From positions 1 through 64,000 of the forward strand of contig JAIESI010000160.1 of NCBI GenBank assembly GCA_019746135.1: 64,000 nt of DNA. Reading direction: 5' to 3'. Made by a program: the position numbers and the translations under genes. Under the pieces are notes generated by a model. The model searched no databases. It worked only from the letters and a program-made list of their open reading frames with translations, and was not told where the DNA came from. The DNA comes from Xanthobacteraceae bacterium. Lineage in GTDB: Bacteria; Pseudomonadota; Alphaproteobacteria; Rhizobiales; Xanthobacteraceae. Shown here piece after piece: positions 17,431-26,010 of this stretch. How positions within the stretch are numbered: position 1 is the stretch's first letter; each line of letters starts with the position of its first letter.

Positions 17431-18462
17431 CTATTCCGCCGCGACCGCCACGCTCTCGCGCAGCCCCGGCATCACGTGACGCTGGAACAGCTCCAGCGAG
17501 CGCGTCGACTCCGGCAGCGACAGGTCGCCGAACGCGAAGCGGCAGACCAGATAGTTCGCGCCCGACTCCGCCATCTGCGCGCGAAGGAGCTCCAGCGCCT
17601 TCTGTGGCGTGCCGACGATGGCGCGGCCGTCCGCCATCTGCCCGTCGATCTCCGGCGGATAGCTCACGTTGGTCGGTGGGATGCCGTGCTTGTGCCAGAG
17701 CGTCATGAAGCTCGACCACCAGCGCTTGTAGGCGCGGCGCCCGGTCTCCAGCGCCTTCTCCTCGGTCTCGGCCAGCACCATGTAGCGGTTGATGCCGAAC
17801 TTGGGTGCATCGGTGCCGGGCCTTGGCTGATAGGCCGCCTTGTAGCGCGCGACCTTGGCCTTCACCGCCGCAGCCGTCGCATTGCTGATGAAGTTCATGC
17901 CGGCCTTGGCCGCGCGCTCGGCGCTGTCCGGATTGACCACGCCGTACCACAGCGGCGGATGCGGCTGCCGGTGCGGCCAGATCTCCATCGGCACGTCCTT
18001 GAACTTGAAGAACGCGCCTTCGAAATCGACCGTCTTCTTCGTCAGTGCCTGCATGATGACGGCGAAGGACTCGGCGAACATCTTGTCGGCGTTCTTGTAG
18101 TCGACGCCGTAGTAGCCGACTTCGATCGGCGAGATGCCCTTGCCGATGCCGAGCAGGAAGCGGCCGCGGCTCGCCTGGTCGAGCATGCAGATCTCTTCCG
18201 CGAGCCGCAGCGGATGGTAGAGCGCGAGCGTATAGACCAGCGGCCCGAAATGCAGACGCCTGGTGCGCTGGGCGATGGCCGAAAGATAGACGCTGGGCGA
18301 GGGCGCCATGCCGAGCGGCGTCGCGTGATGCTCGGCGCAGTGATAGCCGTAGATGCCGGCGCGGTCGTAGGCCTCGATCAGCTTCAGCCGGTCTTCGTAG
18401 AAATCAGCGAGCGGCAGATCGTTCCGGTCGACGTGATCGAAAACTCCGAACTCCAAGGCCAT
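17431..18462 (-). CDS. Luciferase-like (LLM class) flavin-dependent oxidoreductase
   Basis: 343 residues from the ATG at 18462 (MALEFGVFDHVDRND); the tracked start adds 16 unlikely residues. TIM-barrel monooxygenase motifs: GYHCAEHHATPLGMAPSP, LGPLVYTLALYHPLRLAEEI-like strand, and GRFLLGIGKG near 110. It probably uses reduced FMN from a partner reductase, or F420. The N-terminal EHH and C-terminal YLVCRFAFGDL are typical of the bacterial luciferase-alpha-like group acting on organic sulfur, alkane or xenobiotic substrates. Stands alone; substrate unknown. Confidence 0.9.
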   Translation of the reverse strand: MALEFGVFDHVDRNDLPLADFYEDRLKLIEAYDRAGIYGYHCAEHHATPLGMAPSPSVYLSAIAQRTRRLHFGPLVYTLALYHPLRLAEEICMLDQASRGRFLLGIGKGISPIEVGYYGVDYKNADKMFAESFAVIMQALTKKTVDFEGAFFKFKDVPMEIWPHRQPHPPLWYGVVNPDSAERAAKAGMNFISNATAAAVKAKVARYKAAYQPRPGTDAPKFGINRYMVLAETEEKALETGRRAYKRWWSSFMTLWHKHGIPPTNVSYPPEIDGQMADGRAIVGTPQKALELLRAQMAESGANYLVCRFAFGDLSLPESTRSLELFQRHVMPGLRESVAVAAE

Positions 18463-18517
18463 CCGCTTCAACTCCCGGCATTCTGTGGCGGGCACTGTAG
18501 CCCGCCCCATACTCCGC

Positions 18518-18559
18518 TGTCATTCCGGGCCCGGCGCCGACGTGCCGCGTCGGAATGAC
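18518..18559. repeat. Short copy of the 'attccggg' palindrome
   Basis: Reads gtcattccgggcccggcgcc and closes with gtcggaatgac, an incomplete form of the larger palindromes at 1.6, 46.4 and 49.3 kb. Lies between the ends of two minus-strand genes. Confidence 0.5.
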
Positions 18560-18560
18560 T

Positions 18561-19331
18561 TCAGCAGGTGAATGACTTGCGGTAGCCCTCGGCCAGCGCC
18601 TCCTGTTCCGAGCAGAACCACCGGTGTGGAGTTTTGGTGCGCTCATAGCTGCGACAGCTCGGCAAATGATAGATGCCTCGATAGCCGGTGGCCTGGGAGC
18701 GTAGATTCATCCTGCCTTTGATCGCACAGTCGGACGGCATGGCCGGAGCGTCCGGGAACAGCGTCTGCCGGATCTTCCAGTTGTTCGGCGGCGGACAGGC
18801 GGCACCCAGCAGGCTGGCTGTGCTGATGGTGAACCGTCGCAACGCCTCGGGTGACACGAAGCACCCCTTCCAGAGCCCCTTGCGATTGACGGTTGCGCTT
18901 TCCCTGTCGGACTTGAAACGCGACCTTGCCCCCGCGTTGAGGGCCCAGCCTTCCTGCACCAGCCACTGGCTGATGCTGATCGACTCGCCCGCCACCCGGC
19001 ATTCGCCGATACGCCTCTTGCCATAGAGGCCGTCCGGCCCGCGGTCCGTGCAACGGACCTCGCCCTTGCCGGCGTAGTCCCGCAACCGGTCGCGGGCCTC
19101 GATCCCGCAGGTCCAGGTGGCTCCCTTGTCGTCAAGACAGGTCTGGTCGGTCTGCGGTGCTTCGATGCCCTCGAGCCGGTAGGTGATGCCATCAAGAACA
19201 AGCGTGTCGCCGTCCGTCACCTGCAGGTCGGCGGCCCAGCCTGGCGCCGCCGCCACCACGGCAAACACGGCGGTCGCGACTCGCATGAGCGCCATGGCCG
19301 TTCGATCGACAGAGCAGAATCGTCGCCGCAT
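18561..19331 (-). CDS. Exported thermonuclease-fold (SNase-like) protein
   Basis: 256 residues from the ATG at 19331, which has a ggagg site 9 bases upstream; another ATG 6 bases earlier is too close to it. A signal peptide (MRVATAVFAVVAAAPGWAA) is followed by the OB-fold nuclease core: VTDGDTLVLDGITYRLEGIEAP and YGKRRIGECRVAG..ISQWLVQEGWA. The C-terminal 40 residues (YHLPSCRSYERTK ... FCSEQEALAEGYRKSFTC) form a separate two-Cys module of the Ada-like or sunset type found on many secreted nucleases. It may degrade extracellular or periplasmic nucleic acid, though some family members are inactive. Confidence 0.85.
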   Translation of the reverse strand: MRRRFCSVDRTAMALMRVATAVFAVVAAAPGWAADLQVTDGDTLVLDGITYRLEGIEAPQTDQTCLDDKGATWTCGIEARDRLRDYAGKGEVRCTDRGPDGLYGKRRIGECRVAGESISISQWLVQEGWALNAGARSRFKSDRESATVNRKGLWKGCFVSPEALRRFTISTASLLGAACPPPNNWKIRQTLFPDAPAMPSDCAIKGRMNLRSQATGYRGIYHLPSCRSYERTKTPHRWFCSEQEALAEGYRKSFTC

Positions 19332-19449
19332 CGCCATCAACCTCCAATGCACGTCAGGTCGCCACATCAGGTCAGGTCGCCGTGCGGGAAGTGTACCCAA
19401 CAGGGTCACCGTCAGATAGGTTCGCCGAACGAAAGAAGCGGATTCCCCG

Positions 19450-21747
19450 ATGGATCACAGCCACAGCTCCAACCGCCCCATCGGCAGCCCGGTCGAGCGC
19501 CTGGAAGACCTGCGCTTCCTGCGCGGCCGCGGGCAATATGTCGACGACGTGCCGAGCCCGAACGCGCTGCATGCGGCGATCCTGCGCAGCGCGGTGCCGC
19601 ACGGCCGCATCCGCTCGATCGATGCCTCTGCCGCGCGCAAGCTTGCCGGCGTGCATGCCGTCATCACCGCGGCCGACATCGGCGATATCCCGGTCATCAC
19701 CATGCGGCAGGAGCTGTTGCCGGAGTTCAAGCCGTTTCAGCAGCCGGTCATCGCCAAGGATAAAGTGCGCTACGTCGGCGAGCCGGTCGCCGTTGTCGTG
19801 GCTGACACCCAGGCGCTGGCCGAGGATGCCCTGGAGCTGATCGAGCTCGACATCGCGGCGCTGCCGCCGGTCGCGGACCGCGCCGCGGCGCGGGACGGCA
19901 AGAGCGTTCTGTTCGCGGCGAGCGGCAGCAACCGGATCATCACGTTGTCCGCCGTCAAGGGCGATGCCGAGGCCGCATTCGGCAACGCGCCCTACACCCG
20001 CCGCGAGCGCTTTGCGGTGCAGCGCTTCACCGCCGTGACCATGGAGACGCGCGGCCTGCTCGCCGAATGGGACGCGGCCAGGGGGCACATGACCGTCTCC
20101 GGCATCACCAAGGTGCCGTTTCACAACCGCCGCATCCTCGCCAAGCAGATGGGCCTCGAGGAGACCGCGGTCACCATGATCGAGGCCGATGTCGGCGGCG
20201 GGTTCGGCGTGCGCGGCGAGTTCTACCCGGAGGATTTCCTGATTCCGTTTGCGGCAAGGCACATCAACCGTCCGGTGAAATGGGTCGAGGACCGGCGCGA
20301 GCATCTGATCGCCTCCAACCACGCACGCGATTCCGAATGCGAGCTGGAGATCGCCTGCGCCCGCGACGGCACCATCCTCGCGCTGCGCGGGCGCGGCGCG
20401 GCCGATCTCGGCGCCTATATCCGCACCAACGGCGTGACCGCGGCGCGCAACACCGCGCAGGTGCTGTCCGGCCCTTATCGCGTGCCGAGCATGCATTTCG
20501 AGATGGAGCTCCTGCTCACCAACAAGACCCCGTCCGGCACCTATCGCGGACCGGGGCGTTTCGAGGCGGACTTTTACCGCGAGCGGCTGTTCGATATGGC
20601 GGCGAACGATCTCGGCATCGATCGCGTCGAATTCCGCCGCAGAAACCTCGTCGCCGAGCACGAGATGCCGTGGCCGCTGCCGACCGTGCAGCCGCTCGAC
20701 CAAGGCAGCGAGACCGACAGCGGCGACTACCGCATGACGCTCGACCGCTGCCTGACCGACTTCGGCTGGGCGGAAAAGTCGAAGCTGCAAGGCCGATTGA
20801 TCGACGGCCGCCGCCACGGCATCGCCGTCGGCTGCTATCTCGAAGGTGGCGGTTCGGGCCCGCGCGAGAACGTGCGCATGGTGCTGGAGACCGACGGCTC
20901 GGTGTCGCTTTACGTCGGTTCGTCGTCGGTCGGGCAGGGCGTCGAGACCGTGTTCGCGCAGATCGCCGCCGACGCGCTCGACATGCCGATGGCGCGCATC
21001 AACCGCGTGCAGCACGGCTCCACCACCTACGTGAAGCAGGGCTACGGTTCCTATTCGTCGCGCTCGATCGTCATGGGCGGCTCGGCCATCGTGCAGGCCG
21101 CGGGCTTTTTGAAGGACGCGATCCGCGCCGCCGCCGCGACGCGTCTCGGCTGCGGTCCAGGTGAAATCACCATCGACGGCGACAATGCCGTCGGCCCCGG
21201 CCGCGCATCGGTTGCGCTCGCGGTGCTCGCCGCCGACGGCGTCAGCTCCGAAGGCACCTACGCGAGCAGCAAGCGCACCTACAGCTACGGCGCCCACGCC
21301 GCCCATGTCGCGGTCGATCCCGGCACCGGCCATGTCGCGCTCATCGACTACATGGCGGTGGAGGATGTCGGCCGCATCATCAATCCGCTGACGCTGCACG
21401 GCCAGACCGTCGGCGCGATCGTGCAGGGGCTCGGCGGCGCGCTCCTGGAAAATCTCGTCTACGACGCCGACGGCCAGTTTCTCGCAGGTTCCTTGGCCGA
21501 CTATCTGCTGCCGACCGCGGGCGATTTCCCGGTGATCCGCGCGCATGCGATGGAGGCGAAACCCGCGCCCCACAATCCGCTCGGCGCCAAGGGCGCAGGC
21601 GAGGGCGGCATCATCCCGGTCGGCGGCGTCATCGCGAATGCCGTCGCCAATGCGCTCGGCGTCGAGCCGCGCGTGCTGCCACTCTCGCCGCCCAAGGTTT
21701 GGGAGTTGATCCGGGCGGCACGTTCAAACCCCGATCCGTCACCCTGA
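19450..21747 (+). CDS. Xanthine dehydrogenase-family molybdopterin-binding subunit (orphan)
   Basis: 765 residues, large subunit of a molybdenum hydroxylase. Seen: N-terminal GSPVERLEDLRFLRGRGQYVDD, GGGFGVRGEFYPEDFLIPFAA, GTYRGPGRFEADF, GQGVETVFAQIAADAL, and the catalytic Glu in GAKGAGEGG. It lacks the AYxCSFR loop of form I CO dehydrogenase, so it hydroxylates another substrate. It resembles the 759-residue subunit at 47.0 kb closely along its whole length. No FAD or iron-sulfur subunit gene is adjacent, so it must pair with subunits encoded elsewhere. Confidence 0.92.
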   Translation: MDHSHSSNRPIGSPVERLEDLRFLRGRGQYVDDVPSPNALHAAILRSAVPHGRIRSIDASAARKLAGVHAVITAADIGDIPVITMRQELLPEFKPFQQPVIAKDKVRYVGEPVAVVVADTQALAEDALELIELDIAALPPVADRAAARDGKSVLFAASGSNRIITLSAVKGDAEAAFGNAPYTRRERFAVQRFTAVTMETRGLLAEWDAARGHMTVSGITKVPFHNRRILAKQMGLEETAVTMIEADVGGGFGVRGEFYPEDFLIPFAARHINRPVKWVEDRREHLIASNHARDSECELEIACARDGTILALRGRGAADLGAYIRTNGVTAARNTAQVLSGPYRVPSMHFEMELLLTNKTPSGTYRGPGRFEADFYRERLFDMAANDLGIDRVEFRRRNLVAEHEMPWPLPTVQPLDQGSETDSGDYRMTLDRCLTDFGWAEKSKLQGRLIDGRRHGIAVGCYLEGGGSGPRENVRMVLETDGSVSLYVGSSSVGQGVETVFAQIAADALDMPMARINRVQHGSTTYVKQGYGSYSSRSIVMGGSAIVQAAGFLKDAIRAAAATRLGCGPGEITIDGDNAVGPGRASVALAVLAADGVSSEGTYASSKRTYSYGAHAAHVAVDPGTGHVALIDYMAVEDVGRIINPLTLHGQTVGAIVQGLGGALLENLVYDADGQFLAGSLADYLLPTAGDFPVIRAHAMEAKPAPHNPLGAKGAGEGGIIPVGGVIANAVANALGVEPRVLPLSPPKVWELIRAARSNPDPSP

Positions 21748-21918
21748 GGCGACCGCGCCATCAGCGCGTTCACGCGCGTCTTCGACGCGCTATGGCGCGG
21801 TTCTCGAAGAGCCTGCCCCGGACTTGATCCGGGGGCGACGGCCACCGACGGCGCAGAGAATCCGGGCCGTTCATCCTTCGAGGCCCGCCTTCGGCGGGCG
21901 CCTCAGGATGACGGGCGA
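21736..21918. repeat. Cluster of intergenic palindromes
   Basis: Holds three folds in a row: gcgccatcagcgcg with cgcgctatggcgc, ccccggacttgatccgggg, and tcatccttcgaggcccgcc with ggcgggcgcctcaggatga. The last has a long stem and could also stop transcription from the molybdenum hydroxylase gene. The first is shared in part with the 55.8-kb and 49.4-kb repeats (cgcgtcttcgacgcgctat). Confidence 0.6.
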
Positions 21919-21978
21919 GGTCTGCGCGCGAATGCAGGCCCGCAAAGGGGGCCGTGACCTGTTGAACCGGGTTCGGTT

Positions 21979-23181
21979 ATGGTGCGCCACATGAACGTCA
22001 CCACGAAAATTTCCGACGCCCATAACGCCGAAGTCCTCATCGAGCGCGCCCGCACGCTCGTTCCGGCGCTGCGCCAGCGGGCCGCGCAGACCAATGCCGC
22101 GCGGCAGCTTCCCAGCGAGACCATCGCCGACTACCAGCGGCTCGGGCTGACGCGCTGCCTGCAACCCGCCATGTTCGGCGGCGCCAACTCGAACTACCAC
22201 GTGTTCTCGAAGATGCTGCGCGTTCTGGCGCAGGGCTGCGGCTCGTCGGCCTGGGTCGCCGCCGTTCATGGCGAGCACAGCTGGATCGTCGGCAACTTCC
22301 CGCTCGAGGCGCAGCACGAGATGTGGGACGGAAACCCATATGCTGTGGCCTCGGCGAGCGTGGCGCCGAACGGCACCGCCGAGCGGGTGGACGGCGGCGG
22401 CTTCCGGCTGAGCGGCCGCTGGGGCTTTGCCAGCGGTGTCGATCACGCCCAATGGATTCTGCTCGGCGCGATGCTCAAGGGCAGCGGTGCGCCCGAGCCC
22501 TGGATGTTTCTGTTGCCGATCGGTGCGGTCGAGATCATCGACGACTGGCATGTCATGGGCCTCGCCGGCACCGGCAGCAAGTCGGTCACCTGCAAGGACG
22601 TGATGGTGCCCGCGCCGCGCGGCGTCAGCCTGCGCGACCTCAAGCGCGGCACCGCGCCGGGCGGCAAGGTTCATGCCGACAATCCGCTGTTCCGCACGCC
22701 GCGCCACATGCTGGCGCTGTTCTCGCTGAGCTCGGTGGTGGTCGGCCTCGCCGAGCGCTCGGTGGCCGAGCTGGTCGAGTTCAACCGCGAGCGCCGTTCG
22801 CGCGGCCAGCGCGTCGCCGACCTGGAAAGCATCCAGTTGATGGTGGCCGAGGCCTCGGCGCTGGCCGATGCCGCGGCGCTGATGGGCGAGCACACCATCG
22901 AGAGCAACATTCGGCTGGTCGCGTCCGGCGCCGAGATCACCCCGCTCGACATCACCCGCTCGCGGCGCAACGCGTCCTACACCGCGCGGCTCGCCCATTC
23001 CGCCGTGAAGCTGATCTTCGAAGCCGCCGGCGGCACGGCGCTGCAGCTGAGCAATCCGCTGCAGGAGATCCTGCGCGACGTCACCGCGGGGACATCCCAC
23101 GTGTCGATCACCTGGAATCGCGCGGCCGTGTACGACGGGCAGGTTCGCCTCGGCGTGCCGGTCGACATCGACATGGTCTGA
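21979..23181 (+). CDS. Acyl-CoA dehydrogenase-fold flavin hydroxylase (HsaA/HpaB-type)
   Basis: 400 residues (or 396 from the ATG at 21991). The fold matches two-component flavin monooxygenases such as HsaA and the large subunit of 4-hydroxyphenylacetate hydroxylase rather than true acyl-CoA dehydrogenases. Seen: FGGANSNYHVFSKMLRVLAQGCGSSAWV, LSGRWGFASGVDHAQWILLG, GLAGTGSKSV and the C-terminal FEAAGGTALQLSNPLQEILRDVTAG. It would use reduced flavin from a separate reductase to hydroxylate a phenolic ring. It follows the orphan molybdenum hydroxylase, consistent with an aromatic pathway. Confidence 0.87.
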   Translation: MVRHMNVTTKISDAHNAEVLIERARTLVPALRQRAAQTNAARQLPSETIADYQRLGLTRCLQPAMFGGANSNYHVFSKMLRVLAQGCGSSAWVAAVHGEHSWIVGNFPLEAQHEMWDGNPYAVASASVAPNGTAERVDGGGFRLSGRWGFASGVDHAQWILLGAMLKGSGAPEPWMFLLPIGAVEIIDDWHVMGLAGTGSKSVTCKDVMVPAPRGVSLRDLKRGTAPGGKVHADNPLFRTPRHMLALFSLSSVVVGLAERSVAELVEFNRERRSRGQRVADLESIQLMVAEASALADAAALMGEHTIESNIRLVASGAEITPLDITRSRRNASYTARLAHSAVKLIFEAAGGTALQLSNPLQEILRDVTAGTSHVSITWNRAAVYDGQVRLGVPVDIDMV

Positions 23182-23200
23182 CCGCGGGCTCCGGGACTGC

Positions 23201-24109
23201 ATGAGCTGGCTGGCCTTCGCGCTGTGCGGTCCGATCCTGTGGGCGATCTCGACGCACTTGGACAAGTACCTGGTCGAGCGCTACTTCAAGGACTCCGACG
23301 TCATCGTGCTGCTGCTGTTCACCGCGCTGATGGGCCTCGCGGTGATGCCGGTCATTGCCTACTTCGATCCGGGCGTGTTCCAGCGCGATACGCTCAGCAT
23401 GGCGTTGATGTCGCTGTCCGGCATCCTCTACATGGCTGGCATCACCTTTTATCTCAAGGCGCTGCAGGGCCACGACGCCTCGGTCGTCAGCCCGTTCTTC
23501 CAGTCGTCGCCGATGTTCGGTTATGTGCTCGCCTATCTGGTCCTTGGCGAAACGCTGACCGGCATGCAGCTCGTCGGCGGCCTGCTCATCGTCTTCGGCG
23601 TGCTGTCGGTGTCGATCGTCGGCCGCCGCTCGCGCGAGAAGGTCCGCTGGCAGCTCGCCGGGCTGATGCTCACCTGCGGCTTCATCATGTCGCTCTCGAC
23701 GTTGATCTTCAAAGCCTTCGCCGTCAAGGACGAGTTCTGGGCGACGACGTTCTGGATGTTCGCCGGCGAGGCGGTGTTCGGCGTGGTGTTTCTCTGCATC
23801 GCCAGCTACCGCGCGCAGTTCCTCCACCTGGTGCGCAGCAACGGCAAGGCCCTGATCGCGATCAACGCCTCGAACGAGCTGATCAATCTCGGCGGCGGCC
23901 TCGCCACCCGCTATGCGCTGATCTTCGCGCCGCTTTCGATCGTGCAGGCGGTCGGCTCGACCACGACCTTGTTCGTGTTCGCCATCGGTGTTTTCCTGTC
24001 GCTGTGTTTTCCCAGGGTCGCCCACGAGAGCTTGTCGGCGCGCGAATTGATCTCCAAGGGGCTTGCCGCTGCGCTGGTCTGCATCGGCATCACGCTGGTG
24101 AGCCGATGA
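23201..24109 (+). CDS. EamA/DMT-family transporter
   Basis: 302 residues with about ten membrane segments in two EamA halves: hydrophobic runs at the start (LAFALCGPILWAIS), LLLFTALMGLAVMPVIAYF, LVGGLLIVFGVLSVSIV, and in the second half FGVVFLCIASY and LFVFAIGVFLSLCF. Family members export metabolites or amino acids. It starts 19 bases after the hydroxylase gene, and its stop overlaps the start of the acetyltransferase gene (ATGA), which implies translational coupling with that gene. Confidence 0.88.
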   Translation: MSWLAFALCGPILWAISTHLDKYLVERYFKDSDVIVLLLFTALMGLAVMPVIAYFDPGVFQRDTLSMALMSLSGILYMAGITFYLKALQGHDASVVSPFFQSSPMFGYVLAYLVLGETLTGMQLVGGLLIVFGVLSVSIVGRRSREKVRWQLAGLMLTCGFIMSLSTLIFKAFAVKDEFWATTFWMFAGEAVFGVVFLCIASYRAQFLHLVRSNGKALIAINASNELINLGGGLATRYALIFAPLSIVQAVGSTTTLFVFAIGVFLSLCFPRVAHESLSARELISKGLAAALVCIGITLVSR

Positions 24110-24594
24110 GCATGCTGATCCGTCCTGCGACACCGAACGATCAAACGGCTATCTGGCGCATCATCAAGCAGGTGATCCGCTCGGGCGAGACCTACACGCT
24201 GCCGCGCGACATGAGCGAGGCCTGTGCCATCGCCTACTGGTGCGGGCCGGACCGCGAAACGTTCGTCGCGGAGGAGGGCGGCGAGATCGTCGGCACCTAC
24301 TATATCCGAGCCAATCAGCACGGCGGCGGCGCGCACGTCTGCAATTGCGGCTACATCACTGCGCCGGGTCAGACCGGCAAAGGCGTCGCGCGGCGCATGT
24401 GCGAGCATTCGCTGGGACACGCGCGCAGCCACGGCTTCAAGGCCATGCAGTTCAACTTCGTGGTGTCCACCAACGAGCGCGCCGTGCGTCTCTGGCAAAG
24501 TCTCGGCTTCGAGACCGTGGGCCGCCTGCCGCTTGCTTTCCAGCACCCGCGGCTCGGCTTTGTCGATGCGCTGGTGATGTTCCGGGCGTTATAG
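24106..24594 (+). CDS. GNAT-family N-acetyltransferase
   Basis: 162 residues from the ATG inside the preceding gene's stop (ATGA). The tracked ORF is far longer only because the frame stays open upstream. GNAT core: MLIRPATPNDQTAIWRI, VGTYYIRANQ, GYITAPGQTGKGVARRM (acetyl-CoA loop), and FNFVVSTNERAVRLWQSLGFE. Acceptor unknown. Its last 75 bases are repeated with about 85% identity at 27915-27989 as a fragment, in the same direction. Confidence 0.92.
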   Translation: MSMLIRPATPNDQTAIWRIIKQVIRSGETYTLPRDMSEACAIAYWCGPDRETFVAEEGGEIVGTYYIRANQHGGGAHVCNCGYITAPGQTGKGVARRMCEHSLGHARSHGFKAMQFNFVVSTNERAVRLWQSLGFETVGRLPLAFQHPRLGFVDALVMFRAL

Positions 24595-24613
24595 CCACAA
24601 CGGCCGCGGCGCC

Positions 24614-24650
24614 CATAGCCGTCCGAAGGACGGCGTCGCTTCGCTCGCCC
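24614..24650. repeat. Inverted copy of a 36-bp repeat unit
   Basis: catagccgtccgaaggacggcgtcgcttcgctcgcc is nearly the reverse complement of the 36-bp unit found twice in tandem at 61026-61097. It contains its own small hairpin (gccgtccgaaggacggc). Lies just after the GNAT stop codon. Confidence 0.55.
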
Positions 24651-24672
24651 CGCGCAGGGGAGCGTGGGCGGG

Positions 24673-25056
24673 TCAGCCCGAGCGCAGCCACTCCTCGGCC
24701 GTCAGCCTCTCGAGCTCATCGTAGTACGCCCTGTTCGGGTCCTCGCCAGGACTGGGTTCGGGGCCGTGCCAACGATCGTGGATGTACGCGGCAAGCACCG
24801 ATCCCACGGCATGAATGGCGTCGTGTCGGTCGAGACCTTCAGCCATGAGGCGTTGCACCGTGCGCTTCACAGGCGTCTCGTCGCCGAGTGCGATTTGGTT
24901 CTCCACCACAACGTGGAATATCGCATGCACCTTCCTGTTCGGCAGGCGAATGCGTGCCCGCCGGTGATAATCCTCGACAAGTCGAATTTGCTCCTGCTCG
25001 TCGATGGCCTGCCATTGTTCCGCATGGGGCGGCGTCATGGGATCGTAACGTTTCAT
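24673..25056 (-). CDS. Conserved hypothetical protein, DUF1841-like pattern
   Basis: 127 residues from the ATG at 25056, which follows an agaggag ribosome site. The rest of the tracked ORF upstream is not needed. Central region: HAIFHVVVENQIALGD, then VKRTVQRLMAEGLDRHDAIHAVGSVLAAYI. Paired His motifs (HxxxH-like and RHDAIH) and a following aromatic stretch recall DUF1841-type proteins, but this is only a resemblance. Mostly helical, soluble, no signal. Function unknown. Confidence 0.7.
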   Translation of the reverse strand: MKRYDPMTPPHAEQWQAIDEQEQIRLVEDYHRRARIRLPNRKVHAIFHVVVENQIALGDETPVKRTVQRLMAEGLDRHDAIHAVGSVLAAYIHDRWHGPEPSPGEDPNRAYYDELERLTAEEWLRSG

Positions 25057-25348
25057 CGCGCTCCTCTGCCGGCTGCGGCGATCTGCCGGGCTGGTGAACT
25101 CGGCCGCCATTCTGCCAGCGTCTCTCCGCACTGTCTCCGCGGGTCATCACGCTCATGCGCGCATCAGCGCCACGGGGCAACGAATGAGGTCAGGAGTTCG
25201 AATCCTCCAGTTCCAGCGTGCACATAGGGCCTCGGCACGGCGCGGGAGTGGACCCATCTTCGTCGACCGGGGTGGCGAATGGGTGGTCGTGTCGTAGAGG
25301 TCGCCGTCGCGCCGGTCGGGGGCAACTGCTATATTCCATCGTCACAAC

Positions 25349-25945
25349 ATGGTCGATGCGATGAACGTTGCCGTCACCAGAGCTGCCGAAGGCTTCCCCC
25401 GGAGGGCGTTCACCGTCGAGGATGTCAGCCGCATGATCGAGGCTGGTGTCATCCATGAGGACGAGAAGTTCGAGCTGGTCGAGGGGGAAATCGTGATGAA
25501 GGCGGCCAAGGGTATCGCGCATGAGCGCATCAAATCGGCGCTTACGGTTGCGATTTCTCGCGCGCTTTCCGACGATTTGACAATTGGCGTTGAAGCAACG
25601 CTGCGCCTGGCTGACAGGACCATGCTCGAGCCGGATGTTGCCGTTTTCTCCAAGGAAGTCTTCAGGAAATCGACGACGTTCGCGCAGCTCGACCCCGGTG
25701 AGGCCCATCCGGTTATCGAGATTGCGGCGTCGAGCCTCGCCTATGACAAGGGGCTCAAGGCGCGTCTCTATGCGCGTCACCGCGTGAAAGAATTCTGGGT
25801 CATCGACGCCAACACCCGCTCGACGTGAATCCATACCGGTCCGAGCGGCGACGGCTGGTCCTCCATGATGGAACGCGGCCCGCAGGACGCGCTCACGACG
25901 CCTGCGCTGCCCGGCTTTTCGATTCGTCTCGGCGAGATCGATTGA
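25349..25945 (+). pseudogene. Uma2-family endonuclease gene with premature stop
   Basis: Uma2 (DUF820) proteins have a PD-(D/E)XK nuclease fold. The first 159 codons read normally: FELVEGEIVMKAAKG, MLEPDVAVFS, PVIEIAASSLAYDKGLKARLYA and FWVIDANTRST. The next codon is TGA at 25826-25828, where the family usually has Trp. The same frame then continues with HTGPSGDGWSS and PALPGFSIRLGEID to a second TGA at 25943-25945. A single TGG-to-TGA change explains the break. The nuclease core is upstream of it, so partial activity cannot be excluded. An intact paralogue lies at 39.1 kb. Confidence 0.75.
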
Positions 25946-26010
25946 ACGATATATTGAAATCGCAAGCCGTCGTAGCTTCTGCGCGAACACGCACGCCTCG
26001 GCATGCATCG

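Noticed and set aside
19372-21573. Minus-strand ORF of 733 residues
   Set aside because: Shadow of the molybdenum hydroxylase gene, caused by GC-rich third positions.
25188-25208. tRNA gene
   Set aside because: Only a T-arm-like sequence is present; no acceptor, D or anticodon stems can be built around it.
3896-25945. TGA decoded as an amino acid
   Set aside because: Two genes read through TGA, but one would need Cys and the other Trp, and all other genes use TGA as a normal stop. Two separate mutations explain it better.
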